Source of the DNA: Xanthomonas sp. SI
GTDB taxonomy: Bacteria; Pseudomonadota; Gammaproteobacteria; Xanthomonadales; Xanthomonadaceae
Direction of reading: 5' to 3'
DNA length: 64,000 nucleotides
Assembly: GCF_014236855.1 (NCBI RefSeq)
Contig: NZ_CP051261.1
Coordinates: 2,108,001-2,172,000 of the forward strand
Shown here: piece by piece, positions 54,906 through 62,919 of the stretch
Position numbering within the stretch: the first letter of the stretch is position 1
Layout: each line of letters opens with the position of its first letter
Position numbers and translations under genes: made by a program
The notes under the pieces: model-generated
What the model saw: only the letters and a program-made list of their open reading frames with translations
Told to the model about the DNA's origin: nothing
Databases searched by the model: none

Positions 54906-55185
54906 GACTGGCTAGGCATTTCGTACATATGTATATATTACATTTATGTATTAAATGCGCGGTAATGGCGGCTGAACGCGTGCTCCGAGGGACTGCGCTC
55001 TTGCGTCAGGGATTTGGGGCGACGGCAGCGGTCGCGAGGCGGCCCTAAGCAAGGAGAGCCTGCCAGCCCAGCAGCTGTGGGGTTGGCTGAAGCGCCGATC
55101 GACGGACGCGGCGTCGCTGCCCTAGGTCACAGCGGGCGCACGAAGCGGGGGCGGGACCGCGCCGTGTCGGCGCGGTGGAGTGCGG
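54906..55185. other. MarR promoter and gap to lipoprotein gene
   Basis: About 280 nt. The AT-rich operator cluster (54924-54950) is next to the MarR start; the remainder is GC-rich without a supported gene. Confidence 0.45.
54924..54950 (-). promoter_or_regulatory. two MarR-type operators
   Basis: TACATATGTA (54924-54933) and TACATTTATGTA (54939-54950) share TACAT/ATGTA half-sites, 19-45 bp before the MarR start, in a markedly AT-rich patch that would also contain the promoter. Confidence 0.6.
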
Positions 55186-55662
55186 CTAGCGCAGGACGCC
55201 GTCCAGGCCAGGGGCGGGCGTGAGCATGTTGCGCGTATCGATCTCGAACGTGCGCTGCTTCTTCTCTTCCGGGGTGGCGTCGATGCTGCCCTTGAGCGTG
55301 TAATCGAGGCTGCGGCGGCCGGCCAGGGCATCGGCGACGGCGATGCGTGCGGCCGAACTCGGGCGCAGCGCGACGCTGACCACGTCCGCGGTTTCCGGTC
55401 CGATCGAGATTCCGGGCGCGAGCTGAAGGGTCCCGGCGGCTTCGCCGCCCACGCCCAGGTCCAGGCGCACGCGGTCGTAACGCATCGGGATGCTGCTGTA
55501 GTTCTGCAGGCGCAACTCCACCTTCCAACTGCCGTCCATGTTGACGGTGAGCTGCTGCAGGCTGGCCGCGGGGTCGGACACGCGCCGCACCATGCCATCG
55601 CCGCAGGCGGCCAGCAGTGCAGTGCACAACACGAGCAAGCCGAAGCGAAGCCGCTGACGCAT
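55186..55662 (-). CDS. LEA14-like lipoprotein
   Basis: A 158-aa lipoprotein with lipobox LLAAC (Cys20). The mature part begins GDGMVRRVSDP and has a single beta-sandwich domain, LQQLTVNMDGSWKVELRLQNYSSIPMRYDRVRLDL, like LEA type 2 / WHy domain proteins. Function is unknown; these are usually envelope-located. It is monocistronic, with no obvious partner. Confidence 0.7.
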   Translation of the reverse strand: MRQRLRFGLLVLCTALLAACGDGMVRRVSDPAASLQQLTVNMDGSWKVELRLQNYSSIPMRYDRVRLDLGVGGEAAGTLQLAPGISIGPETADVVSVALRPSSAARIAVADALAGRRSLDYTLKGSIDATPEEKKQRTFEIDTRNMLTPAPGLDGVLR

Positions 55663-55873
55663 GACCGGATTCCAGGACGTGAAGACCGGCGAAGAATACT
55701 ACGGCGCCCAGGGACCCAGCGTGGCCAGCGCTGCTGCCGTCGCGCGCCGCCAGCAGCGAACCGCCAGCCACGCGTACCCTAGTGGCGCGGTTGCTCTGGA
55801 AGCCGCGCCGTCTCCAGCCCGGCATCGCGGCAGGCGCGCTCGTTGCTCAAGTGCTTCGCCGTTCCGCTGTCCC

Positions 55874-55909
55874 GGCGCTTCGACACGCTCAGGTGCTTCG
55901 ACACGCTCG
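55874..55909. repeat. tandem repeat of GCTTCGACACGCTC units
   Basis: GGCGCTTCGACACGCTCA followed directly by GGTGCTTCGACACGCTCG, two 18-nt units differing at two positions. Confidence 0.7.
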
Positions 55910-56116
55910 GGTGCGGTGCCGCTCCAATGCGACCGCGGCACGTCATCCGCTGCACTATTGCTTTGCGGGTCCGCAGGTCGGCGGCGCTCGCGGCTTCCGG
56001 GCGAAGGCGTTCGCGGCCAGCCTCACGGCAGGGCCGGCTGGCCGGTCACCCGGATCGGACGCACTACGGCAGTGTTATCGCTCCAACGGCGGACACCCCG
56101 GACCGGACCGCGTCGC

Positions 56117-56193
56117 GGTGTCCTCGGCGGCCTGGCCTATGACCATCACCAGCGGCATCCGTGCCCGTGCATAGGCCAGGCGCCGAGGACGCC
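56117..56193. repeat. inverted repeat, about 24-bp arms
   Basis: Arms 56117-56141 and 56170-56193 (right arm begins CATAGGCCAGGCGCCG) pair with one mismatch and one bulge around a 28-nt loop. Confidence 0.7.
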
Positions 56194-56272
56194 CTCAGCA
56201 TGCGCGACGGCGGAATCCGGGGCAGTCGGCGTGGGCCGCGTCGTCCGGTAGGAAAATTCCGAAATTCCGCAC

Positions 56273-56301
56273 TTGCCCAATCCCGAGCGCATCGCTATGA
56301 T
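56273..56301 (+). promoter_or_regulatory. promoter of tRNA-Phe
   Basis: TTGCCC and TATGAT with a 17-nt spacer, 36 nt before the tRNA. Confidence 0.7.
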
Positions 56302-56337
56302 GCGCGTCCCCGCACCGGTCCTGCCGCGTTGCGTAGT

Positions 56338-56413
56338 GGCCGAGTAGCTCAGTTGGTAGAGCAGGGGATTGAAAATCCCCGTGTCGGCGGTTCGATTCCG
56401 TCCTCGGCCACCA
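56338..56413 (+). tRNA. tRNA-Phe (GAA)
   Basis: A 76-nt cloverleaf. GGCCGAG pairs with CTCGGCC and is followed by ACCA; the D arm is GCTCAGTTGGTAGAGC. The anticodon stem GGGGA/TCCCC encloses loop TTGAAAA with anticodon GAA. The T arm carries GGTTCGATTCC. CCA is encoded. Confidence 0.98.
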
Positions 56414-56420
56414 TTCCATG

Positions 56421-56451
56421 AAAGGCCTGCAGAAATGCAGGCCTTTTTCTT
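56421..56451 (+). terminator. intrinsic terminator of tRNA-Phe
   Basis: An 11-bp stem AAAGGCCTGCA with complement, GAAA tetraloop and a T-run. Confidence 0.95.
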
Positions 56452-56744
56452 TGCGCTGCCATGTCCCGCGCGACGCGATGACGGGCGTATCGCCGGGGAG
56501 GCCGCGCCCGGCCGATAGCAAGCAGGTCCGCGCTGCCGAGCGCCTGTGACAGGCCAGGCGAGTACACGCATTATGTGCCGACTTCCGCATTGGAGCGGGC
56601 GTATTCATGCTATCGCCTGCGGCAGCAGTCGCGTTTACGCTCGTAGACAAGTGCGCAAATTCTCAGGTTTCCCGTGATGTAGCGCTCAACTATGTGGAGC
56701 CGATGTCGTAATCATGGGCACATGGTTAATCTGGGAGTGGGCCA
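56452..56744. other. intergenic region after tRNA-Phe
   Basis: About 290 nt after the tRNA-Phe terminator. Nothing beyond possible promoter elements for the small secreted protein near its 3' end was recognised. Confidence 0.4.
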
Positions 56745-57026
56745 ATGCACAAGGAATTGACGCGGTTATGTGTAATGGCCCTTGCATCGGCGGTGGCCGG
56801 TGGCGCCAGCGCGGCGCCGACGCCTGACAAGCTGGATGCCTCCTACCAGCGCGGCCACGATCCAGGCGCGCCGTATATCGAACAGGTCGGCTCCGAGTGC
56901 GTGATGGTCAACGTGTACCTGGAGCAACGCGACGGTGTCGCCCAGCAAGTCATCCTGCGCGAGCCGGTGGATTGCAGTAGCGGCAGCCAAGGCCAGGACC
57001 TTGCCGTGGCCGACCTTTCGTCCTAG
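56745..57026 (+). CDS. small secreted hypothetical protein
   Basis: A 93-aa protein with a signal peptide (LCVMALASAVAGGASAAP) and a short mature part of about 68 residues containing two cysteines (SECVMVN and PVDCSSG) that could form one disulfide. GGGAG lies upstream of the ATG. No family is recognised. The signal peptide and SD make a real gene likely. It sits between tRNA-Phe and the lipocalin gene. Confidence 0.55.
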   Translation: MHKELTRLCVMALASAVAGGASAAPTPDKLDASYQRGHDPGAPYIEQVGSECVMVNVYLEQRDGVAQQVILREPVDCSSGSQGQDLAVADLSS

Positions 57027-57345
57027 CGGGTCGGCTTGGCACGCGGGAGGCTTGCGTCTCCAAGCGTTGCCGTCGCAGCGGGTGGCACCTGTTTCGCAAG
57101 GCGTAGCGTAGTCGGGTGCGCCCTGTTGCATGCGCTGCCACCGCGTTTCGCGCGGGCTACGTGATTCGTATAGTCCTTGCTCGCGTGACGCTGTCCTGCC
57201 GCCGCGGCGCGCACCGTCGCGTGTGGTGTCGTCATGGCATACCGCCGCAATGGCGGTTCGTCGCAGGCCTGCGCGAAGGCTGCGCTTTACATCGCCGCGC
57301 CGCTCCTGCATAAGGCTGGTCTTCTTCTTTTGCTGGATCGCTCGC
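57027..57345. other. intergenic region before the lipocalin gene
   Basis: About 320 nt; open frames are present but none has support. Nothing else is recognised. Confidence 0.4.
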
Positions 57346-57888
57346 ATGCGTCTTCCATCGATCGCGATGCTACTGGCATGCCTGCTGTGCCTGGCGCTGC
57401 CGGCACGGGCCGCGCGACCGGTGACTTCGGTCGCCGAGTTCGATCTCGGCCGCTATGCCGGGCAGTGGCACGAAATCGCGCACCTGCCGGTGTCGTTCCA
57501 GAAGAAATGCGTCGCCGACATCACCGCCGCCTACGTGCTGCGCGACGACGGGCTGATCGGCGTGCGCAACGCTTGCCGCACCGGCAAGGGCGACCTGCTT
57601 GCCGCCGAGGGCGTGGCGCGGCGGGTGGCCGGCCATCCCGGGAGGCTGCAGGTACGGTTCGCGCCGGATTGGCTGGCCTGGGTGCCGCTGGTCTGGGCCG
57701 ACTACTGGGTGATCGCGCTGGATCCGGATTACCAGTGGGTGCTGATCGGCGAGCCGGATCGCAAGTATCTGTGGGTGCTGTCGCGTTCGCCGCGGATGCC
57801 GCGCGCGCTGTTCGAGCAGGTCAAGGCCAGGGCAGTGGCAATGGGCTACGACTTGGATCCGTTGTTGGTCGTTGCGCCGCTGGATTGA
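57346..57888 (+). CDS. bacterial lipocalin (Blc-like)
   Basis: A 180-aa exported protein with a signal peptide (LLACLLCLALPARA), without a clear lipobox position at cleavage. The lipocalin signature G-x-W is in DLGRYAGQWHEIAHLP, with the second motif VWADYWVIALDPDYQWVLIGEP and the third region KYLWVLSRSP. It probably binds lysophospholipids or other hydrophobic ligands in the envelope. ATG 57346 was chosen because it places the signal peptide at the N-terminus of a longer open frame. Confidence 0.88.
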   Translation: MRLPSIAMLLACLLCLALPARAARPVTSVAEFDLGRYAGQWHEIAHLPVSFQKKCVADITAAYVLRDDGLIGVRNACRTGKGDLLAAEGVARRVAGHPGRLQVRFAPDWLAWVPLVWADYWVIALDPDYQWVLIGEPDRKYLWVLSRSPRMPRALFEQVKARAVAMGYDLDPLLVVAPLD

Positions 57889-57927
57889 GCGGTCTGCCGG
57901 TCGGTGCGCCAGAGCGGCGCAGCGCCG

Positions 57928-58323
57928 CTAGCCGGCGAAGCAGGCGCGGGCTGCATCCAGCAGCCGCGCGCTGGCGCCGTCCCGCAGCAACTGCCGTGGC
58001 GTATGCCCGCGGAGCTGCGCGTGGCTGCCGTTGAGCCACTGCGACAGCGCGGCGCGGTCGCCGCCGCAGCCGTTGCAGACGATGCAGATCGTCTCGCCGA
58101 TATCGAGCAGATGCTCGTTGCGCAACGTTGCCAACGTGTCCGCATCGCGCGCCAGCCAGTCGAGCACGCGTTGCGCGTCCTCGGTGGAGCCGTAGCTGGC
58201 GCCGTCGATCAGGGACAGCGTATCGGTCGAGCGCGACAGCCGGCCGGCCTTGTCGCGCTCGGCGCGACGCATGCCTTGCAGCACCGCCTTGATACGTTGT
58301 TCGTTTGAGGCTGGTTGCGACAT
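57928..58323 (-). CDS. MbcA/ParS/Xre antitoxin-like protein, orphan
   Basis: A 131-aa protein. Its C-terminal segment (LSQWLNGSHAQLRGHTPRQLLRDGASARLLDAARA) resembles the toxin-binding domain of Xre/MbcA/ParS antitoxins, W-L-x-G-x-x-x-x-L-x-G-x-x-P-x-x-L-L. The usual N-terminal helix-turn-helix is not obvious. A central CIVCNGCGGD cluster with three close cysteines is unusual for the family. No RES-domain toxin gene is adjacent. It lies 44 nt downstream of xseA on the same strand. ATG 58323 is preferred to one overlapping xseA. Confidence 0.5.
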   Translation of the reverse strand: MSQPASNEQRIKAVLQGMRRAERDKAGRLSRSTDTLSLIDGASYGSTEDAQRVLDWLARDADTLATLRNEHLLDIGETICIVCNGCGGDRAALSQWLNGSHAQLRGHTPRQLLRDGASARLLDAARACFAG

Positions 58324-58367
58324 GGCAATGCACTGGCGGTGAGTAGCGGCCGACAGGTGTACCGCAG

Positions 58368-59699
58368 TCATTCTGTACGCAGCGTCACTTCGCCGTCGGC
58401 AAGCCGCGCGCGCAGGCGGTCGCCCGGCGCGACCTGCGCGGTCGAGCGCACCAGGGTGCCGTCGTCGACTCGGGTCAGGATCGCGTAGCCGCGCGTCACC
58501 GTGGCCAACGGGCTGACCGTCTCCAGCGCGCGGGCCAGCGCGCGCAGGCGTTGCGCATCGGCCTGCAGCTGCCGCGCCATCGCCGCTTGCGGGCGCCGGC
58601 CGAGGGCGAGCAGACGCTCGTGCAGTGCGGCCAGGCGCCGTTGCGGCTGGGCCGCGCGCAATACCGCGGCGGCGTGGCGCAGGCGCGCACCGCGGCGTTC
58701 ATGTTGTTGCCGCCACAGTGCTAGCAGGCGGCGCGCGGCATCTTGCTGGCGCCGCTTCAGCATGTGCAGTTGCGCCTGCGGGCTCTGCGCCTGCAGCCGC
58801 AGCAAGGCGCGATCGGCGCGCTGCATCGCCTGGCGCAGGCGGTGCTGCTGCCACTGCAGCAGCCGCGCGTGCTGGCCGCGCAGGCGTGCGGCAAGGTCGC
58901 GCTGGTCTGGGGCAAGCAGTTCCGCAGCCACCGATGGCGTCGGCGCGCGCAGATCGGCGGCGAAGTCGGCCAGGGTCACGTCGGTCTCGTGGCCGACCGC
59001 CGATACCACCGGCGTGGTCGCGGCGGCGATCGCCCGCGCCAGGCGTTCGTCGTTGAACGCCCACAGGTCTTCCAGCGAGCCGCCGCCGCGGGTCATCAGG
59101 ATCGCGTCGTAGCGGCCGCTTGCATCGGCGCGCTGCAGCAGCGAGGTCAGTTGCGCGGCGGCGCTGTCGCCCTGCACCAGGCTCGGCAGGATGTCCACCT
59201 GCAACAACGGCAGGCGCCGGCCGAGCACGCTCAGCACGTCGCGCACCGCCGCGCCGCTGGGCGAGGTGATCACCGCCAGGCGGCGCACGAAGGCGGGCAG
59301 GGCACGTTTGCGCTCGCTGGCGAACAGGCCCTCGGCTGCGAGCCTGGCCTTGAGTTCCTCGAACGCGCGGCGCAGCGCGCCTTCGCCGGCTTCCTCCAGG
59401 TGATCCAGCACCAGTTGGTAGTCGCCACGCGCCTCGTACAGGGTCAGCCGGCCGCGCGCGAGCACGCGCAGGCCTTCGCGCGGAACGAACTTCAGCCATT
59501 GGCTCTTCGGCTTGAACATCGCGCAGCGCACCTGTGCGCGCGCGTCCTTCAAGGTGAAGTACAGATGACCGGACGAGGGCCGGGTGACGTTGCCCAGTTC
59601 GCCTTCCACCCAGGCCAGCGGGAACGCGCTTTCCAGCAGGTCGCGCGCCAGCGTGTTGAGCTGGCTGGGGCTGAGGATCTGGTCGTCGCGATCGGGCAT
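58368..59699 (-). CDS. xseA: exodeoxyribonuclease VII large subunit
   Basis: A 443-aa protein with the N-terminal OB domain ([34 protein letters not shown]), the catalytic domain with [20 protein letters not shown] and [37 protein letters not shown], a long coiled coil, and a C-terminal ALxRGYA-type segment ([10 protein letters not shown]). Normal length. It degrades single-stranded DNA with XseB, which is not in the window. Confidence 0.96.
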   Translation of the reverse strand: MPDRDDQILSPSQLNTLARDLLESAFPLAWVEGELGNVTRPSSGHLYFTLKDARAQVRCAMFKPKSQWLKFVPREGLRVLARGRLTLYEARGDYQLVLDHLEEAGEGALRRAFEELKARLAAEGLFASERKRALPAFVRRLAVITSPSGAAVRDVLSVLGRRLPLLQVDILPSLVQGDSAAAQLTSLLQRADASGRYDAILMTRGGGSLEDLWAFNDERLARAIAAATTPVVSAVGHETDVTLADFAADLRAPTPSVAAELLAPDQRDLAARLRGQHARLLQWQQHRLRQAMQRADRALLRLQAQSPQAQLHMLKRRQQDAARRLLALWRQQHERRGARLRHAAAVLRAAQPQRRLAALHERLLALGRRPQAAMARQLQADAQRLRALARALETVSPLATVTRGYAILTRVDDGTLVRSTAQVAPGDRLRARLADGEVTLRTE

Positions 59700-59726
59700 G
59701 CGGGCACTGCGTGGGCGTGTGGGCGC

Positions 59727-60854
59727 CTATCCTCGCACGTCGCCGTGAGCGGCCGGTCGCGGCAATGCAGCCTCGCCCGCAGACGCTCGGTCCGCATGCT
59801 GCGCCAGTGCCCATTGCACGTGCTCGCGCACCAGCGGCGAGGCATGCTGCGCGCGCGCGCCGAGCGCGGCCAGCACCTGCGGCGTGCTCGGTGCGTTGCC
59901 CAGCGCCACCGCCAGGTTGCGCAGCCAGCGCTCGTGGCCGCTGCGGCGGATCGCGCTGCCTTCGGTGCGGCGCAGGAACTCGTCTTCGTCCCAGGCGAAC
60001 AGCTGCGCCAGCGTGGCCCGGTCGAGATCGTTGCGCGCGCGGAAATCGGGTTCGTCGCTGCGCTTGGCGAACTTGTTCCAGGGGCACACCAGCTGACAGT
60101 CGTCGCAGCCGAAGATGCGGTTGCCGATCGCCGGGCGCAGCTCTTCGGGGATCGCGCCGTCGTGCTCGATGGTCAGGTAGGCGATGCAGCGGCGCGCGTC
60201 CAGCCGGTACGGGGCGACGATCGCCTGGGTCGGGCACACGTCGATGCAGCGCGTGCAGGTGCCGCAGTGCGCGCTGGCCGGCGGATCGATCGGCAGCGGC
60301 AGGTCGACGTAGATTTCGCCCAGGAAGAACCAGGAGCCGCCGTTGCGGTCGATCAGGCAGGTGTGCTTGCCGATCCAGCCCAGGCCGGCGTCGCGCGCCA
60401 GGGCGCGCTCCAGCACCGGCGCCGAATCGACGAAGACGCGATGGCCGAACGGGCCGATCTCGGCCTGGATGCGCTCGGCCAGTTTCTGCAGGCGGTTGCG
60501 CATCAGCTTATGGTAGTCGCGGCCCAGCGCGTAGCGGGCAACGTAGGCGCGCTCGCCATCGTGCAGCGTGTCCCAGGCCGAATCGTCGTCGTTGCGTCCG
60601 TAGTCCAGGCCGACCGAGATCACCCGCAGTGTGCCTGGAATCAATTCGGCCGGACGCGCGCGCTTGTCGCCATGCTGCGCCATCCACTGCATCGTGCCGT
60701 ACAGGCCTTGCGCCAGCCAGTCGCGCAGATGCGCTTCGTCCTGTTGCAGCTCGATCCCGGCGATGCCGCAGCGCTGGAAGCCGAACTCGCGCGACAACGC
60801 GCGGATGCGCGCGGCAACGGTGTGGGGATCGGCGGGGGCAATGCTGCTGGACAT
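59727..60854 (-). CDS. queG: epoxyqueuosine reductase
   Basis: A 375-aa cobalamin and [4Fe-4S] enzyme for the last step of queuosine synthesis in tRNA. Two ferredoxin clusters: CGTCTRCIDVCPTQAI, and CDDCQLVCPWNKFAKR. An N-terminal cobalamin-binding region (GIAGIELQQDEAHLRDWLAQG, MQWMAQH) and C-terminal HEAT-like helices complete the family architecture. It is divergent from nnrD by only 23 nt, so the two promoters overlap. Confidence 0.95.
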   Translation of the reverse strand: MSSSIAPADPHTVAARIRALSREFGFQRCGIAGIELQQDEAHLRDWLAQGLYGTMQWMAQHGDKRARPAELIPGTLRVISVGLDYGRNDDDSAWDTLHDGERAYVARYALGRDYHKLMRNRLQKLAERIQAEIGPFGHRVFVDSAPVLERALARDAGLGWIGKHTCLIDRNGGSWFFLGEIYVDLPLPIDPPASAHCGTCTRCIDVCPTQAIVAPYRLDARRCIAYLTIEHDGAIPEELRPAIGNRIFGCDDCQLVCPWNKFAKRSDEPDFRARNDLDRATLAQLFAWDEDEFLRRTEGSAIRRSGHERWLRNLAVALGNAPSTPQVLAALGARAQHASPLVREHVQWALAQHADRASAGEAALPRPAAHGDVRG

Positions 60855-60877
60855 GACGCAAGTATAGAATCTCGCGC

Positions 60878-62362
60878 ATGTCCGACTCGTTCGATCTCTA
60901 CGACACCGCCGCAGCGCGGCGCATCGATGCGCAGGCCACGGCCTTGCTCGGTGGCGACGGCTACACGCTGATGCAGCGTGCAGGCCAGGCTGCCTGGCAG
61001 GCGCTGCTGCAGCATTGGCCGCAGGCGCAGCGCATCCTGGTGGCCTGCGGTACCGGCAACAACGGCGGAGATGGGTACGTGCTGGCGCGGCTCGCGCATT
61101 GCGCTGGACGCCGCGTGCGCGTGCTGCATCTGCCTGGGCGCGGTCCGCAATCGGCGTTGGCGCAACGCGCCTGCACCGACTACATCGGCGTCGGCGGCCG
61201 CATCGAGGTGTTCGATGCGGCGCTGGACCCGGCCGACGTGGTCGTCGATGCGCTGCTCGGCATCGGCCTCAATCGCGCGCCCGACGCCGAACTGGCCGCG
61301 CTGCTCGGCGCGCTCGCCGGGCTCGGTGCGCCGGTGTTGGCCTTGGACGTGCCCAGCGGCGTGGATGCCGAACACGGCACCGTGTCGGGTGCGGTGTTGC
61401 CGGCGACGCTGACCGTGCAATTCATCGTCGCCCATGCCGGGTTGCATACCGGGGCGGCGCTGAACCATGTCGGCGCTACCGCGCTGGCGACGCTGGAGGT
61501 GCCGGCCGCCGCGTTCGATGGCTGCGCGGCGCAGGCGCAGGCCTGGACCGGCACGGCGCTGGCCGCGCGCCTGGCGCCGCGTCGGCGCGACAGCCACAAG
61601 GGCGATTCCGGGCATGTCCTGTGCATCGGCGGCAACCTCGGCAGCGGCGGTGCGGTCATGCTCGCTGCCGAATCGGCGTTGCGCAGCGGCGCCGGCCTGG
61701 TCAGCGTGGCGACCCGCGACGCGCATGTCGCGCCGCTGCTGGCGCGTTGCCCGGAGGCGATGACGCACGCGGTCGAGGACGGCGCGGCGCTGGCACCGCT
61801 ATTGCGCAGGGCGAGCGTGGTCGCGCTGGGTCCGGGATTGGGCCAGGACGAATGGGCGCAAGGCCTGTGGCGGCTGGCACTGGCCGCCGAGTTGCCGTTG
61901 GTGATCGACGCCGATGCGCTGAACCTGCTGGCGCAGGCGCCGCGGGCGTTGCCGGACGCGGTGCTGACACCGCACCCGGGCGAGGCCGGGCGCCTGCTCG
62001 GCATTGCCACCGCCGAAGTGCAGCGCGACCGCTTCGCCGCCGCCGCGGCGCTGGCCGAGCGCTACCAGGCGGTGGTGGTGCTGAAAGGTGCCGGCAGCAT
62101 CGTCGCCGCGCCGGGGCGAGTCCCGCGCGTCATCGCCGCCGGCAATCCGGGCATGGCGGTCGGCGGCATGGGCGATCTGCTGACCGGGGTGATCGCGGCG
62201 CTGCGCGCGCAAGGCCTGGCCGCCTTCGAAGCGGCCAGCGTCGGCGCGTTGCTGCATGCGGCTGCAGGCGATCGCGCCGCCGCCGCCGGCCAGCGCGGCC
62301 TGCTGCCGTCCGACCTGCTGCCTGCGCTGCGCCACCTGGCCAATCCGGACGCGAACCGATGA
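60878..62362 (+). CDS. nnrD: bifunctional NAD(P)HX epimerase/dehydratase
   Basis: A 494-aa fusion. The N-terminal YjeF epimerase domain (MQRAGQAAWQAL, ACGTGNNGGDGYVLARLA, ALDVPSGVDAEHG) is followed by the C-terminal ribokinase-like ADP-dependent dehydratase domain (LTPHPGEAGRLLG, VVLKGAGSIVA, NPGMAVGGMGDLLTGVIAAL). It repairs hydrated NAD(P)H. It overlaps tsaE by 4 nt, the common gammaproteobacterial order nnrD-tsaE-amidase. Confidence 0.96.
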   Translation: MSDSFDLYDTAAARRIDAQATALLGGDGYTLMQRAGQAAWQALLQHWPQAQRILVACGTGNNGGDGYVLARLAHCAGRRVRVLHLPGRGPQSALAQRACTDYIGVGGRIEVFDAALDPADVVVDALLGIGLNRAPDAELAALLGALAGLGAPVLALDVPSGVDAEHGTVSGAVLPATLTVQFIVAHAGLHTGAALNHVGATALATLEVPAAAFDGCAAQAQAWTGTALAARLAPRRRDSHKGDSGHVLCIGGNLGSGGAVMLAAESALRSGAGLVSVATRDAHVAPLLARCPEAMTHAVEDGAALAPLLRRASVVALGPGLGQDEWAQGLWRLALAAELPLVIDADALNLLAQAPRALPDAVLTPHPGEAGRLLGIATAEVQRDRFAAAAALAERYQAVVVLKGAGSIVAAPGRVPRVIAAGNPGMAVGGMGDLLTGVIAALRAQGLAAFEAASVGALLHAAAGDRAAAAGQRGLLPSDLLPALRHLANPDANR

Positions 62363-62838
62363 TGCGGCTCCAACTGCAGGACAGCGACGCCACCGAGCGC
62401 CTCGGCCAGGTTCTGGCCGCCACGCGCCCGGCGCAGGCGATAGTGCATCTGCGTGGCGATCTCGGCGCCGGCAAGTCGACCCTGGCGCGGGCCTTGCTGC
62501 GCGCGCTGGGCGTGCAGGGCGCGATTCGCAGTCCGACCTACACCTTGGTCGAGCGCTATCCGTTGGCCGATGGCGAGGCCTGGCACCTGGACCTGTATCG
62601 GATCGGTGCCGCCGGCGAACTGGATTTCCTCGGGTTGGACGAGGCGTCGGCGACCCTGTGGCTGGTGGAATGGCCGGAGCGCGGCGGCGATGTACTGCCG
62701 CCTGCCGACCTGATCGTGGCCCTGGCGCTGCACGACGACGGACGCGCCGTGCAACTGCAGGCCGGCACCGCGATCGGCGCGGCTTGGTTGTCGCAAATGG
62801 CGGAACGGGACGACTTGCGGGGTTTTTCTGCCGGCTGA
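62359..62838 (+). CDS. tsaE: tRNA t6A ATPase TsaE
   Basis: A 159-aa ATPase needed for threonylcarbamoyladenosine at tRNA position 37. Walker A is GDLGAGKST, then SPTYTLVERYP, WHLDLYRIG, and LWLVEWPERGGDVLP. It starts with two consecutive ATGs at the nnrD stop. Acts with TsaB/TsaD encoded elsewhere. Confidence 0.96.
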   Translation: MMRLQLQDSDATERLGQVLAATRPAQAIVHLRGDLGAGKSTLARALLRALGVQGAIRSPTYTLVERYPLADGEAWHLDLYRIGAAGELDFLGLDEASATLWLVEWPERGGDVLPPADLIVALALHDDGRAVQLQAGTAIGAAWLSQMAERDDLRGFSAG

Positions 62839-62919
62839 CACTAGGAAGTGCGGGCAGGTTATGGATTATTAAGGGAAAACCGCTTGTGTTTATGTCCGCG
62901 GGATGCTTGAATCGCCTCC

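Larger units (their letters stand above)
55663..56337. other. 675-nt intergenic region before tRNA-Phe
   Basis: Contains two 18-nt tandem units (55874-55909), an inverted repeat (56117-56193) and the tRNA promoter. Open frames lack family features and biased codon use; no gene is supported. Confidence 0.5.

Noticed and set aside
55661..56251. A 196-codon plus-strand frame before tRNA-Phe.
   Set aside because: It runs through tandem and inverted repeats, is Arg/Ser-rich and has no domain or SD.
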